From: Solidesulfovibrio alcoholivorans DSM 5433
GTDB lineage: Bacteria; Desulfobacterota; Desulfovibrionia; Desulfovibrionales; Desulfovibrionaceae
Assembly: GCF_000702665.1 (NCBI RefSeq)
Contig: NZ_JNJA01000005.1
Span: 186,001 to 250,000, forward strand
Reading direction: 5' to 3'
Length of the DNA: 64,000 nucleotides
Shown: piece by piece, positions 8,429 through 17,193 of the stretch
Position numbering within the stretch: the stretch's first letter is position 1
Layout: each line of letters opens with the position of its first letter
Program-made: the position numbers and the translations under genes
The notes under the pieces: generated by a model
The model's database searches: none
Told to the model about the DNA's origin: nothing
What the model saw: only the letters and a program-made list of their open reading frames with translations

Positions 8429-9298
8429 GTGCGCATCAGAGACTTGATCGCGGCCAGGCGGCCGTTCGTTTCGCTGGAGTTTTTCCCGCCCAAGGAGCGC
8501 GAGGCCTGGGCCGGGTTCTTCGACGTGGTGGAGCGGCTGTTGCCGGTGCATCCGCTTTTCGTCTCCGTGACCTACGGGGCCGGCGGCAGCACCCATGCCC
8601 ACACGCTGGAGATCGTGTCGCGCCTCAAGACCGCCTACGGCCTCGAGCCCATGGCCCATTTGACCTGCGTCGGGGCGAGCCGGGAGAAGATTCGCGGTTT
8701 CCTCGACGGATTGCGCGCGGCGGGCGTGGACAACGTGCTGGCGCTACGTGGCGACCCGCCCCGGGGACAGGAGAACTTCGTCCCGGATTCCGATGACTTC
8801 CGGCACGCTTCCGACCTCGTCGGCTTCATCCGCCGGGAATACCCCGGGCTGTGCCTGGGCGTGGCCGGCTATCCCGAGTGCCATCCCGAGGCGGTTTCGC
8901 CCGAGGCGGACCTGGATTTCCTGCGCCAAAAGCTCGCGTTGGGCGGCGACTTCGTGGTCACGCAGCTCTTTTTCGACAACGACTGTTATTTCCGCTTCGT
9001 GGAAAAAGTGCGGGCGCTTGGCATCGACGCGCCCATCGTGCCGGGCGTGCTGCCGGTCATGAGCCTGGCGAGCGTGAAGCGGCTGGTCGGCATGTGCGGC
9101 GCGACCCTGCCGTCGGCCTATCTGGCCGAGCTGGAGGCCGCGGACGCCTCGGGCGGCGCGGCGGCCGTGGCCAAGGCCGGCATCGCCTACGCCACGCGCC
9201 AGGCGAAGGATCTCCTCGCCCGCGGCGCGCCGGGCGTGCATCTCTACACGCTCAACAAGGCCGAGGCCGTGTTGTCCATTATTGCCGGGCTCGGGTGA
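8429..9298 (+). CDS. metF: 5,10-methylenetetrahydrofolate reductase
   Basis: Flavoprotein that reduces 5,10-methylene- to 5-methyl-tetrahydrofolate for methionine synthesis and C1 metabolism. The 289-residue TIM-barrel product shows FVSLEFFPPK at the N-terminus, VTYGAGGST, and GVAGYPECHPE in the middle, all typical of bacterial MetF. The start is a GTG at 8429, set by GGAAAGGAG at 8415-8423; the frame is open upstream through the G-run hairpin but that is not protein-like. It stands as a single gene between two repeat-filled gaps. Confidence 0.94.
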   Translation: MRIRDLIAARRPFVSLEFFPPKEREAWAGFFDVVERLLPVHPLFVSVTYGAGGSTHAHTLEIVSRLKTAYGLEPMAHLTCVGASREKIRGFLDGLRAAGVDNVLALRGDPPRGQENFVPDSDDFRHASDLVGFIRREYPGLCLGVAGYPECHPEAVSPEADLDFLRQKLALGGDFVVTQLFFDNDCYFRFVEKVRALGIDAPIVPGVLPVMSLASVKRLVGMCGATLPSAYLAELEAADASGGAAAVAKAGIAYATRQAKDLLARGAPGVHLYTLNKAEAVLSIIAGLG

Positions 9299-9309
9299 GG
9301 GGAGGGGAG

Positions 9310-9368
9310 ATGCCTCCGGCGGTCAGAAGGGGCCGAGGGCCCCTCCTGGACCACCCCGAAAGGGGCGG
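9310..9368 (+). repeat. Extragenic palindromic element, copy 5 (after metF)
   Basis: ATGCCTCCGGCGGTC (one base off the core), then imperfect arms CAGAAGGGGCC / GGCCCCTCCTG, then ACCACCCCGAAAGGGGCGG. It begins 12 bases after the metF stop. Confidence 0.78.
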
Positions 9369-9495
9369 AGCGTGTGTTGCAGGGATACACGAAAATGGTT
9401 GTTCGGCTTTTCGATGGGGCTTTAAGGGGGAAGTCCCCCCCAATGATTTCAGTCTGTTACCGTTTGTGTATCCTCGCGACGCGGGATTGTGAATT

Positions 9496-9524
9496 TTTAC
9501 AATAGCCTCATTTCATTTGATAAA
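9496..9524 (+). promoter_or_regulatory. Candidate sigma-70 promoter for asd
   Basis: TTTACA (9496-9501) and GATAAA (9519-9524) are separated by exactly 17 bases in an A/T-rich island that stands out from the G+C-rich surroundings. It points at asd, about 120 bases downstream; the transcript leader would contain repeat copy 6. Confidence 0.5.
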
Positions 9525-9586
9525 AATCTGGCGTTTCCCCGGGGAATCGCCTAGACAGAGCTTTCCGTGACTTCCCCTTGCGGGAG

Positions 9587-9627
9587 GTCCAGGAGGGACA
9601 GTGTCCCTCCTGGACGCCGGAGGCGTC
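9587..9627 (-). repeat. Extragenic palindromic element, copy 6 (inverted, before asd)
   Basis: A perfect 14-base-arm palindrome GTCCAGGAGGGACA / TGTCCCTCCTGGAC (9587-9615), followed by GCCGGAGGCGTC, the reverse of the family core with slight divergence. It lies in the expected 5' leader of asd. Confidence 0.7.
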
Positions 9628-9650
9628 TTAATCACCTAATGGAGGACCAT

Positions 9651-10682
<1,032 letters not shown>

Positions 10683-10769
10683 CGCGCATTTGACCGGACA
10701 GGAAAAATCGTGAATGGGGGAAACGTCCTTGGGGCGTTTCCCCCAACTGTTTTTCAAGGAGTTCAATCC

Positions 10770-11711
10770 ATGCCCGATATTGTCGACGCCGACGCCTACG
10801 TCGCCCGGCTGCTCGCCACGCCGCGACCGGGCGGCGAAAACGTGCTGGCCTTCTACGAGCACCGCCTGGGCGTGATCTGCACGGACCCGCGGATGTTGCT
10901 CATTCCCCTGGACGACCACCTCGTCCACCGGGGCGACGGGGTGTTCGAGACTCTCAAGTACGTCGGCGGCAGGCTCTACCAGGTCGGCCCGCATTTCGAA
11001 CGCATGGAGCGTTCGGCGGCCGCCATCTACCTGGCCCCGCCCTGTCCCTGGGACGCGGTCGCGGCCTTGACCCTGGACGTCTGCCGGGCCGGCGGTTCGG
11101 ACACGGGCCTTGTGCGCGTCATCGTCGGGCGCGGCCCCGGCGGCTTCGGCATCGATCCGGCCGAGTGCCCGACGCCGAGCCTCACCATCGTCGCCTACCG
11201 TTTCCATCCCCGGCCGGCCGAGGCGTTCGCCAAGGGCGTCACCGCCTTTCGCACCTCCATCCCGGCCAAACAGAACTATCTGGCGCGCATCAAGTCCATC
11301 GACTACCTGCCCAACGTCCTCATGCGCCGCGAGGCAACCGAGCGCGGCGAGGACTATCCGGTCTGCTACGACGACAAGGGCTTCCTGGCCGAGGGCGCCA
11401 CGGAAAACATCTGCCTCGTGGACGCGCAGGGCCGTTTCATCGTGCCGGAGCTCAACAACGCCCTTCGCGGCACGACGCTCATGCGCGCGGTGGAGCTGAT
11501 CCAGGGCGAGATCGAAGTGGTCTTTGCCTCCGTGCGCGAAGAGGCCGTGGCCACGGCCAGGGAGATGATGATCCTTGGCACCACCAACGACTGCCTGAGC
11601 ATCGTGCGCTACAACGGCGCAGCCGTGGGCGACGGCAAGCCCGGTCCGGTGTCGCGGATGATCAAGGAACGCATCGTGGCCGACATCGCGGCGAACGGGA
11701 TGGTGATTTGA
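10770..11711 (+). CDS. Class IV aminotransferase (branched-chain / D-amino-acid type)
   Basis: PLP-dependent aminotransferase of fold-type IV, the group of branched-chain aminotransferase (IlvE), D-amino-acid transaminase and aminodeoxychorismate lyase. The 313-residue product has HRGDGVFETLKYVGG early on, the expected PLP lysine at Lys175 (ARIKSIDYLPN), and GFLAEGATENICLV, all family hallmarks. AAGGAG (10756-10761) sets the start at 10770. Position beside leu and asd genes makes a branched-chain role plausible, since IlvE performs the last step of leucine synthesis, but substrate cannot be read from sequence. Confidence 0.85.
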   Translation: MPDIVDADAYVARLLATPRPGGENVLAFYEHRLGVICTDPRMLLIPLDDHLVHRGDGVFETLKYVGGRLYQVGPHFERMERSAAAIYLAPPCPWDAVAALTLDVCRAGGSDTGLVRVIVGRGPGGFGIDPAECPTPSLTIVAYRFHPRPAEAFAKGVTAFRTSIPAKQNYLARIKSIDYLPNVLMRREATERGEDYPVCYDDKGFLAEGATENICLVDAQGRFIVPELNNALRGTTLMRAVELIQGEIEVVFASVREEAVATAREMMILGTTNDCLSIVRYNGAAVGDGKPGPVSRMIKERIVADIAANGMVI

Positions 11712-11740
11712 GGGGAGGAGAAGAAAGAGGGAAAGGGAAG

Positions 11741-11790
11741 ATGCCTCCGGCGGCCGGGGGGGATAATCCCCCGGCCCCCTTGTAGGGGGG
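11741..11790 (+). repeat. Extragenic palindromic element, copy 7 (after aminotransferase)
   Basis: ATGCCTCCGGCGGCC, then CCGGGGGGGAT / ATCCCCCGG, then CCCCC...GGGGGG. It lies between two convergent genes, after a purine-rich leader of 29 bases from the aminotransferase stop. A further small stem, GCCCC-GCA-GGGGC near 11804, follows and could end transcription from either side. Confidence 0.75.
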
Positions 11791-11839
11791 CGTTGGGAGA
11801 GACGCCCCGCAGGGGCGCAGATGGTGCGTGGCGGGAGGT

Positions 11840-12715
11840 TTACTGCCAGCCGGCGAGTTCCGGCAGATGGCGGGGGCTCGCCCCGAAGTAGCGCTTGAAT
11901 TCCCTGTTGAACTGGGAAACGCTTTCGTAGCCCACCAGCCGCGCCGCGTCGCTCGAACGCAGGCCGCTTTCCACGAGCAGGCTCTTGGCCTTGTTGAGCC
12001 GCACCCGCTTGAGATACTGGATCGGCGACTGGGCGGTCACTTCCTTGAAGGCGCGGTGGAAGGCCGAGGGGCTCATGTTGACGACCTCGGCCAGCTGCTC
12101 CACGTTAAAGGACTGGTTGAAGTTCTCGTGGATCTGCCTGAGTGCCTTGTCGATGCGCGACAGCCCCGTGTTGTGCGCGGCCAGGGCATAGAGCGCCGCG
12201 GCGTTTTCCCCTTGCAGCACCCGGAAAAGCAGCTCCCGCACGAGTCCCCGCCCCAGCACGCGCGCCTCGTCGGGCGCGGCCAGCGCGCGCAGAAGCCGCG
12301 TCGTCGTGTCCTTGAATGCCGCGTCGGCCCGGGCCAGGTACAGGCCCTTTTGCGCGCAGCCCGGCCGCGGGGTCTCCCGCCGCTCTTCGAGCCGGCCGAT
12401 GATGCCGCGCAGCATCTCCATGTCGATGTCCACGACCATGGACAGGAGCGGTTGGGCCGGGTCGACCACGGCCTCGCATTCCGCAGGCAGCGGCACGGAC
12501 AGCACCAGGTAATGGTCCGGATCGTAGGCGTGGACCTTGCCGCCGAGATGGACCTTTTTCGAGCCCTGGCCGACGATGATGATGCCTTGGGCGTAGAGCA
12601 GGGGGACGCGCGCGATGTCGCGCGAAGTGCGGTGCAGGCGCACGCCGGGAAGTGGGGTCGGCGTGGCTCCTTCCTGTCGGCACAGGGCATCCATGAGTCG
12701 TGCGATTTCCGACAT
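11840..12715 (-). CDS. AraC-family transcriptional regulator
   Basis: DNA-binding regulator with an AraC-type N-terminal cupin-like domain (about residues 15-160, including GSKKVHLGGKVHAYDPDHYL) and a C-terminal double helix-turn-helix (about 190-285, with MSPSAFHRAFKEVT and YESVSQFNREFKRYFG). 291 residues, normal for the AraC_N group whose ligands are mostly unknown. The start at 12715 is the Met nearest the conserved part; an earlier Met at 12745 is possible, and neither has a clear ribosome site. It converges on the aminotransferase and lies downstream of a CheY-like gene on the same strand, with a GC-rich inverted repeat in between. Target genes are not evident. Confidence 0.85.
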   Translation of the reverse strand: MSEIARLMDALCRQEGATPTPLPGVRLHRTSRDIARVPLLYAQGIIIVGQGSKKVHLGGKVHAYDPDHYLVLSVPLPAECEAVVDPAQPLLSMVVDIDMEMLRGIIGRLEERRETPRPGCAQKGLYLARADAAFKDTTTRLLRALAAPDEARVLGRGLVRELLFRVLQGENAAALYALAAHNTGLSRIDKALRQIHENFNQSFNVEQLAEVVNMSPSAFHRAFKEVTAQSPIQYLKRVRLNKAKSLLVESGLRSSDAARLVGYESVSQFNREFKRYFGASPRHLPELAGWQ

Positions 12716-12805
12716 GCTGGCATGATACCCCGCTGCGCGGGGCATGTAAACGGGGCGGGAAGGAGCCGGGACCGGTCCCCGCCGGGACCGGTCCCGGGGC
12801 TTGCG

Positions 12806-13162
12806 CTATTCGCCGCAGGCCTTTTTGACGGCCGTGAGCACGGCCTCGGGCTCGAAGGGCTTGTGGATGGCGGCCACGGCCTTGCGGATGGCCATGTCAT
12901 GGCCGGTCAGGCCGCTGATGACCACCACGGGGATGTTCTTGTACTCTTCCTTCTGGGAGAACTTCCGGTAGAAGCGCGGCCCCCATTCGTGGGGCATCTC
13001 CAGGTCCAGGGTGATGCAGTCCGGACGCTCGCGCTCGAGCACGTCCATGGCCGCGTCGCCGTCGGAAGCGCTGCACGTTTCAAAGCCATTGTCCCCAAGC
13101 AGCGTGACGAGATAGGAGACGATCTGCGGATCGTCATCCACCACCATGATTTTCTTGGCCAT
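12806..13162 (-). CDS. CheY-like response regulator (stand-alone receiver)
   Basis: 118-residue single receiver domain with no output domain. It has the acidic pair DDD at 9-11, the phospho-acceptor Asp53 in LDLEMP, Ser94 in VVISG and Lys in HKPFEP. The LDxEMPxxxGP variant is shared with the receiver at 24576-24935, so the two are paralogues of a subtype common in Desulfovibrio. AAGGAG sets the start at 13162. The gene lies downstream of the haem-motif sensor kinase (13402-15774) on the same strand with a 239-base gap, so it is the likely phosphorylation partner, but that gap means it may have its own promoter. Confidence 0.88.
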   Translation of the reverse strand: MAKKIMVVDDDPQIVSYLVTLLGDNGFETCSASDGDAAMDVLERERPDCITLDLEMPHEWGPRFYRKFSQKEEYKNIPVVVISGLTGHDMAIRKAVAAIHKPFEPEAVLTAVKKACGE

Positions 13163-13401
13163 CTCCGTCTCCTTGGTGGGCGCGCGGCCGGCTGCGGACG
13201 CGGTCCCGATGCGGTTGATCGCGATGTACGCCATAGCCTTGCGGGAATGCCCGTTGCCTAGCACAGGGGCCCGCGCCCGGGAAAGGGCGCGACAACGGGT
13301 TTCCCTGTTCGGGCGTTACTCCGGCGCGTGCGCCGGTTTCCCTCTGCCGATTCTTACGTATAATGGTCTGAAATTATTTCCAAAACCATACACGTATCGT
13401 T

Positions 13402-15774
13402 TCATGCACGCAACTCCCCGGCTTCCTGGCCGTTTTCCGGGCGCACGCGGGGCAGGCGGATGATGAAGCGCGCCCCTTGCCCGGGATCGTTGACCGCCTC
13501 GATGCTGCCCCCGTAGTCCTTGATGATGCCGTAGCTGATGGAGAGTCCGAGCCCGGTGCCCTTGCCCACGGTCTTGGTGGTGAAAAAGGGCTCGAAGATC
13601 TTGTCCTGGATGTTCGGCGCGATGCCGCCGCCGGTGTCGGCGATTTCCACGGCCACGTCGTCGCCCGCGGCATGGACGCGCAGGGTCACGCGCTTGGCCG
13701 CGCCGGACCCGGCCGCCCCCGCGTGCTCCTCGATGGCGTCGCGGGCGTTTAAGAGCAGGTTCATGAACACCTGCTCCAGCCGGTTGCCCTCGGCCATGAC
13801 CTTGGGCAGGTCCGGGTCGATTGCGCAGTCCACCTCGATGTTGCGCACCTTGAGCTGCTGGGTGAAGAGCTCGAGGGTGCGGGTGAGCACCTCGCCGAGG
13901 TCCACGGGTTCGATCACGAGGTCGGATTTGCGGCCGAATTCCCGCATGTGGTTGATGATGCGCGTGGCCCGGGCGATGTGGCGGCCGATGCCCTCGGCCA
14001 TTTCCGTGAAGAGCTCGCGGGGTACGGCCGCGTCGCCCTTGGTCTTGCGCAACAGATAATCGGAAATGGTCTGGATGACGGTCATGGGCTGGTTGAGCTC
14101 GTGTGCGACGCTCGTCGCCATCTCGCCAAGCGTCGCCATCTTGCTTGCCTGGATGAGCTGCTGTTCGGTTTCCAGCCGCCGGGTGATGTCCGTGGCCGAG
14201 ACCAGATAGACCTGGTTGCCCGGGAACGCGGCCGTGGAGATGCGCATGGAAACGTAGATGGCGTCGCCGTTTTGCCTGACGTGCCGCGCCCGGTCGATGG
14301 CGGCCTGTTCGCGGATGCGGCGTTCGCAGCCGGTGCGGTCGCGGTCGGCGAACAGTTCCGTGAAGCGTTTTCCCAGGAGCTCCTTCTCGCTGTAGCCGTA
14401 GACCGTAAGCGCCTTCTGGTTGCACTCGAGGATGGTGAGCGTTTCCTGGTCGAGGACGAACAGTGCCGTGGGAATGCAGCTGAAGATGCCGAGGTACTTG
14501 CGCCGCGAGCGTTCGAGCTCCTCTTCCAGGAACTTGCTCGAGGTGATGTCGAGGCTGATCTCCATGACGGCGTTCACATTGCCCGCGGCGTCGGTCATGG
14601 GCGCGGTGCTCACGAACAGGGCGCGCTTGGAGCCGTCCCTGGCCGTGGTCACCTCCTCGGTGACGTGGGGCAGGCCGTCCTCGAAGGTGCGGATCACCGG
14701 GCAGTTGGGACAGGGGGCGTCCAGGCCCTTGTAGGCCTTGTAGCAGTATTCGCCGGGGCGCGCGTGGAATTCCCCGGAGAAGAGCTGGTTGTAGCTGACC
14801 AGGCGCAGGTCGCGGTCCTGCACGGTGATGGTGCAGGGCACGTGTTCGAAGAGCTCCTGGTAGCGCTTCATCTGGCGGGCGAGTTCGGCCTGCTTGGAGA
14901 GCACCTCGCGGCCCATGGCGCCTATCGCCCGGCCGAGCTCCCCCATCTCGTCGCACTGGCGCATGTCGAGGCCCGCGAATCCCTCGCCCCGGGCGATGGA
15001 ACGCGTGGCGCGCATCATCTTGCGCACGGGGTTGTTGACGAGCAGGTGCAGGCACAGAAAGAGGATGAGGAAAAGCGCCCCGGCGATGGCCAGGGCCATG
15101 AGGAAATTGATGCGACTGAAGCGTGACAGGTTGGCCAGCGGCCCCTCCAGGGAGACGACCATGTCGAGCAGGCCGAGGATCTCCTTGCCGGGCGCATGCA
15201 CGTGGCAGGGATCGCCCGAGCAGGAGGTGTCGTTGCGGATGGGAAAGAGGATGCCGATGCATTTTTCGCCCGCGGCGTCGGTGAAGACGCGGGTGCGCTG
15301 CTTGATGTCCAGGCGCGATCGGGGCGGTTCCAGGCGGTGGCAGACGTAGCAGGCCTCTTGCTTGATGTCCGTGACCGCGCCGATTTCCGTGGTCTGGTTG
15401 GAGTACTTGATCTCGCCGCGCTTGTTGTAGACGCGGATGGAGCGGATGGCCCGCTGGGTGCCGATGTTGCGCACGATTTCCTGGGTGGCGTCGGGCGTGT
15501 AGGTCAGCATGGAATCGTGCAGCCCGAGGATGATGGTGGTGCCCAGGCGGTCGATGTCGGAAATCGTGTTTTCCATGGACAGGGCTTCCATGGCTTCCAT
15601 GTTGAGCGAGGACCACAGGAAGAAGAAAAACATGAGCGCCGCGCCGGAGACAATGGCGAGCTTGGTGATGAGCGAACAGCGGATGCGCGCGAACAGCCCG
15701 CCGGCGCTCTGGGCGAAGTGCTCGAGCGGCGGTCGGGCCGCTGTCGCTCCCTGTGATGTTGTGCGCTTTCCCAT
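13402..15774 (-). CDS. Sensor histidine kinase with periplasmic c-type haem motifs, HAMP and two PAS domains
   Basis: Membrane sensor kinase of 790 residues. Order: short cytoplasmic N-terminus, TM1 (about 36-54), periplasmic domain (55-222), TM2 (about 224-246), HAMP (247-300), PAS (301-412), PAS (424-532), HisKA with His558 in SVAHELNQP, and HATPase (about 650-780, with DTGGGI and GKGTGLGL). The periplasmic domain holds CYVCH (142-146), a canonical c-type haem site, and CSGDPCH (185-191), a CX4CH site of the kind used in cytochrome c3, so it may bind one or two haems and sense redox state, NO or O2. The first PAS has C-Y-x8-P-C-x2-C (Cys344, 355, 358), shared with three other sensors here. 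GGAGG precedes the start at 15774. Haem attachment is inferred. Confidence 0.88.
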   Translation of the reverse strand: MGKRTTSQGATAARPPLEHFAQSAGGLFARIRCSLITKLAIVSGAALMFFFFLWSSLNMEAMEALSMENTISDIDRLGTTIILGLHDSMLTYTPDATQEIVRNIGTQRAIRSIRVYNKRGEIKYSNQTTEIGAVTDIKQEACYVCHRLEPPRSRLDIKQRTRVFTDAAGEKCIGILFPIRNDTSCSGDPCHVHAPGKEILGLLDMVVSLEGPLANLSRFSRINFLMALAIAGALFLILFLCLHLLVNNPVRKMMRATRSIARGEGFAGLDMRQCDEMGELGRAIGAMGREVLSKQAELARQMKRYQELFEHVPCTITVQDRDLRLVSYNQLFSGEFHARPGEYCYKAYKGLDAPCPNCPVIRTFEDGLPHVTEEVTTARDGSKRALFVSTAPMTDAAGNVNAVMEISLDITSSKFLEEELERSRRKYLGIFSCIPTALFVLDQETLTILECNQKALTVYGYSEKELLGKRFTELFADRDRTGCERRIREQAAIDRARHVRQNGDAIYVSMRISTAAFPGNQVYLVSATDITRRLETEQQLIQASKMATLGEMATSVAHELNQPMTVIQTISDYLLRKTKGDAAVPRELFTEMAEGIGRHIARATRIINHMREFGRKSDLVIEPVDLGEVLTRTLELFTQQLKVRNIEVDCAIDPDLPKVMAEGNRLEQVFMNLLLNARDAIEEHAGAAGSGAAKRVTLRVHAAGDDVAVEIADTGGGIAPNIQDKIFEPFFTTKTVGKGTGLGLSISYGIIKDYGGSIEAVNDPGQGARFIIRLPRVRPENGQEAGELRA

Positions 15775-15801
15775 GGTCCCTCCGACGGTTCCGGCCCGGG
15801 G

Positions 15802-16866
15802 TCAGGGCAGGCTGACCGTGATGGAAAACGCCCCGGTCATGGCCCAGACGGGTTCGCCCACCTCCAGGCGCATGTTGGCCAGACTTTCCGGGGTGACGAC
15901 GGAGCAGACCCGGGCCCCGTCCTCGAGTTGCACCACCACCTCGGCCGTGTCCGCGCCGACCATGATGCGTTCGACCACGCCGTGAAAGCGGTTGGGGCCC
16001 GCGGCCGCGCCGCCGGCGTCGTCGCGGCTGAGGCGCGGCGGCCGGATGCGGGCCGTGACCGCGCTGCCGCGGCGCAGGCCCATGGCGCGCAGGTGGTCGT
16101 TGGAGAGCACCGAGACGAGCCTGTGCCCGCCGGGGGTCTCGACCTCGACCAGGGATTGCAGGTCGCCGGGGTTGATGGCCGCGATCTTGCCGGAAAAGAC
16201 GTTGCGGTTGTCCTCGGTGGGATTTTTCTCCCGCTCGAGCAGGGCCAGGTCCAAGGCGGCGGTGTCCTCGCCGGAGAGCTCCAGGAAGGCGGCCGTGGAA
16301 TTGGCGGTCAGGTGGCCGAGGCTGCGCTGGATGGCGACGAGGGGCACGCCGCCGCGCAAGAGCTCGATGCCGCGCGAGCGGCGCAGGGTGTTGGGGTTGG
16401 CCAGGTGGCGGGGCAGGCCGCATTCGGCCGCGCGTTCGTAGAGCACCCGGCGCACGTAGCCCTGGTCCAGGGCGAAGAGCGCGCCGCGCAGGGGGGCGTA
16501 GTCGGCGTCGCGCAGGATCTGGCCGAGCTCGGCGTGCAGCTCGTGGGGCATGTAGACCTCGCGCCAGGTCCGGGCCTCCTCGCCGCGCCCGCCCAGGCGG
16601 GCCTTGCGGGCGACGAGGTCGAAGTCCTCGTCGTCGCGCACGGCCAGTACTTCGCCGAGCTTGGCGCCGGTGTGGCGCAGCATCAGAAAGACCAGACGAC
16701 AACGGTTTCGTGACATTCGCGAACGCTTGCCCCGGGCGTTGGCCACCCATGTGGCGAAGGCCTGATCGAGTTGGGCGAGCTGTTCCGTGGTCAGGAACTT
16801 GGTGGAAGCCGTGGGAACGCCGTCGCCAGAGGCGTCCAGTTTTTTATTTTTTATCAATGATTCCAA
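15802..16866 (-). CDS. tunR: TunR-type regulator: inactive tyrosine-recombinase domain fused to two TOBE domains
   Basis: Matches the architecture of TunR, a tungstate-responsive regulator described in sulfate reducers that controls molybdate/tungstate uptake. The N-terminal part (about 30-215) is a phage-integrase/Xer-like fold (LGEVLAV, NTLRRSRGIELL, IQRSLGH) used for DNA binding. Two TOBE/Mop oxyanion-binding domains follow (about 225-290 and 295-354). Where recombinases have the catalytic Tyr this protein has Phe (TAAFLEL), the usual Arg of box I is Lys (GAKLGEV), and the first residue of HxLR is Asn, so strand exchange is not expected. The start is a TTG at 16866 with AGAGGA seven bases upstream; the frame is open to a TTG at 16935, which has a poorly spaced site and would run through the presumed operator. 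Divergent from hmcA. Confidence 0.82.
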   Translation of the reverse strand: MESLIKNKKLDASGDGVPTASTKFLTTEQLAQLDQAFATWVANARGKRSRMSRNRCRLVFLMLRHTGAKLGEVLAVRDDEDFDLVARKARLGGRGEEARTWREVYMPHELHAELGQILRDADYAPLRGALFALDQGYVRRVLYERAAECGLPRHLANPNTLRRSRGIELLRGGVPLVAIQRSLGHLTANSTAAFLELSGEDTAALDLALLEREKNPTEDNRNVFSGKIAAINPGDLQSLVEVETPGGHRLVSVLSNDHLRAMGLRRGSAVTARIRPPRLSRDDAGGAAAGPNRFHGVVERIMVGADTAEVVVQLEDGARVCSVVTPESLANMRLEVGEPVWAMTGAFSITVSLP

Positions 16867-17193
16867 AATATTGTCCTCTATTCCCCGTTCCGGTGTGTCA
16901 CGGATGGGTTTCGTGACTTCGGCATTTCGTGACAAACTCCGTGGTGCCGTCCGCAGGAAGTCAAAAAATCAGGTGACAAGTTTCACAAAACTCGCTAAGG
17001 ACTAACCTCACGTATTGCATGCAAATCGTGATTATTTTTTGCGACGCTGTCAAGAACCATTTTTGAAGCGGGTTTTCCCTCCCGGATGCGTTCCCCCGGG
17101 GACGGCCGGCAAGGGCCGCAGGACGGCGCGCCAAGGACCGTGGCCATGGGAGATGGGTGAAGTGAACACGTCAAGCAGAAGGTCGAAGATCGT
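16867..17193. promoter_or_regulatory. Divergent tunR-hmcA control region with CGTGAC repeats
   Basis: 327 bases between two divergent genes. Next to tunR lies an inverted repeat GTCACG-n9-CGTGAC (16897-16917) and a second direct copy of TTTCGTGAC (16909-16917 and 16925-16933, 16 bases apart). Inverted arms with a short spacer are what a protein with a tyrosine-recombinase fold would be expected to bind, so this is a candidate tunR operator. An A/T-rich stretch (about 16960-17045) may hold promoters for both genes; I cannot place -35/-10 boxes with confidence. The 17050-17190 part is G+C-rich leader of hmcA. Confidence 0.5.

Larger units (their letters stand above)
9299..9650 (+). other. metF-asd intergenic region with two repeats and a promoter
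   Basis: A 352-base gap without a gene. It holds repeat copy 5 (9310-9368) just after metF, a stretch of unremarkable sequence, an A/T-rich promoter-like patch at about 9485-9530, and inverted repeat copy 6 (9587-9627) just before the asd ribosome site. Open frames through this stretch are short and have no protein character. Confidence 0.7.

Noticed and set aside
13321..13336. Palindrome CCGGCGC-GT-GCGCCGG downstream of the haem-motif kinase
   Set aside because: Short and without a T-run; chance palindromes of this kind are common at this G+C content.
13357..13383. Promoter for the CheY-like gene at 12806 (TTGGAA-15-TATACG on the - strand)
   Set aside because: Spacing of 15 bases and weak boxes; the A/T-rich patch is suggestive only.
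15802..16866. Phage-integrase-like domain as sign of a mobile element
   Set aside because: Catalytic residues are lost and two TOBE domains are fused; no attachment sites, tRNA or phage genes nearby. It is a regulator.
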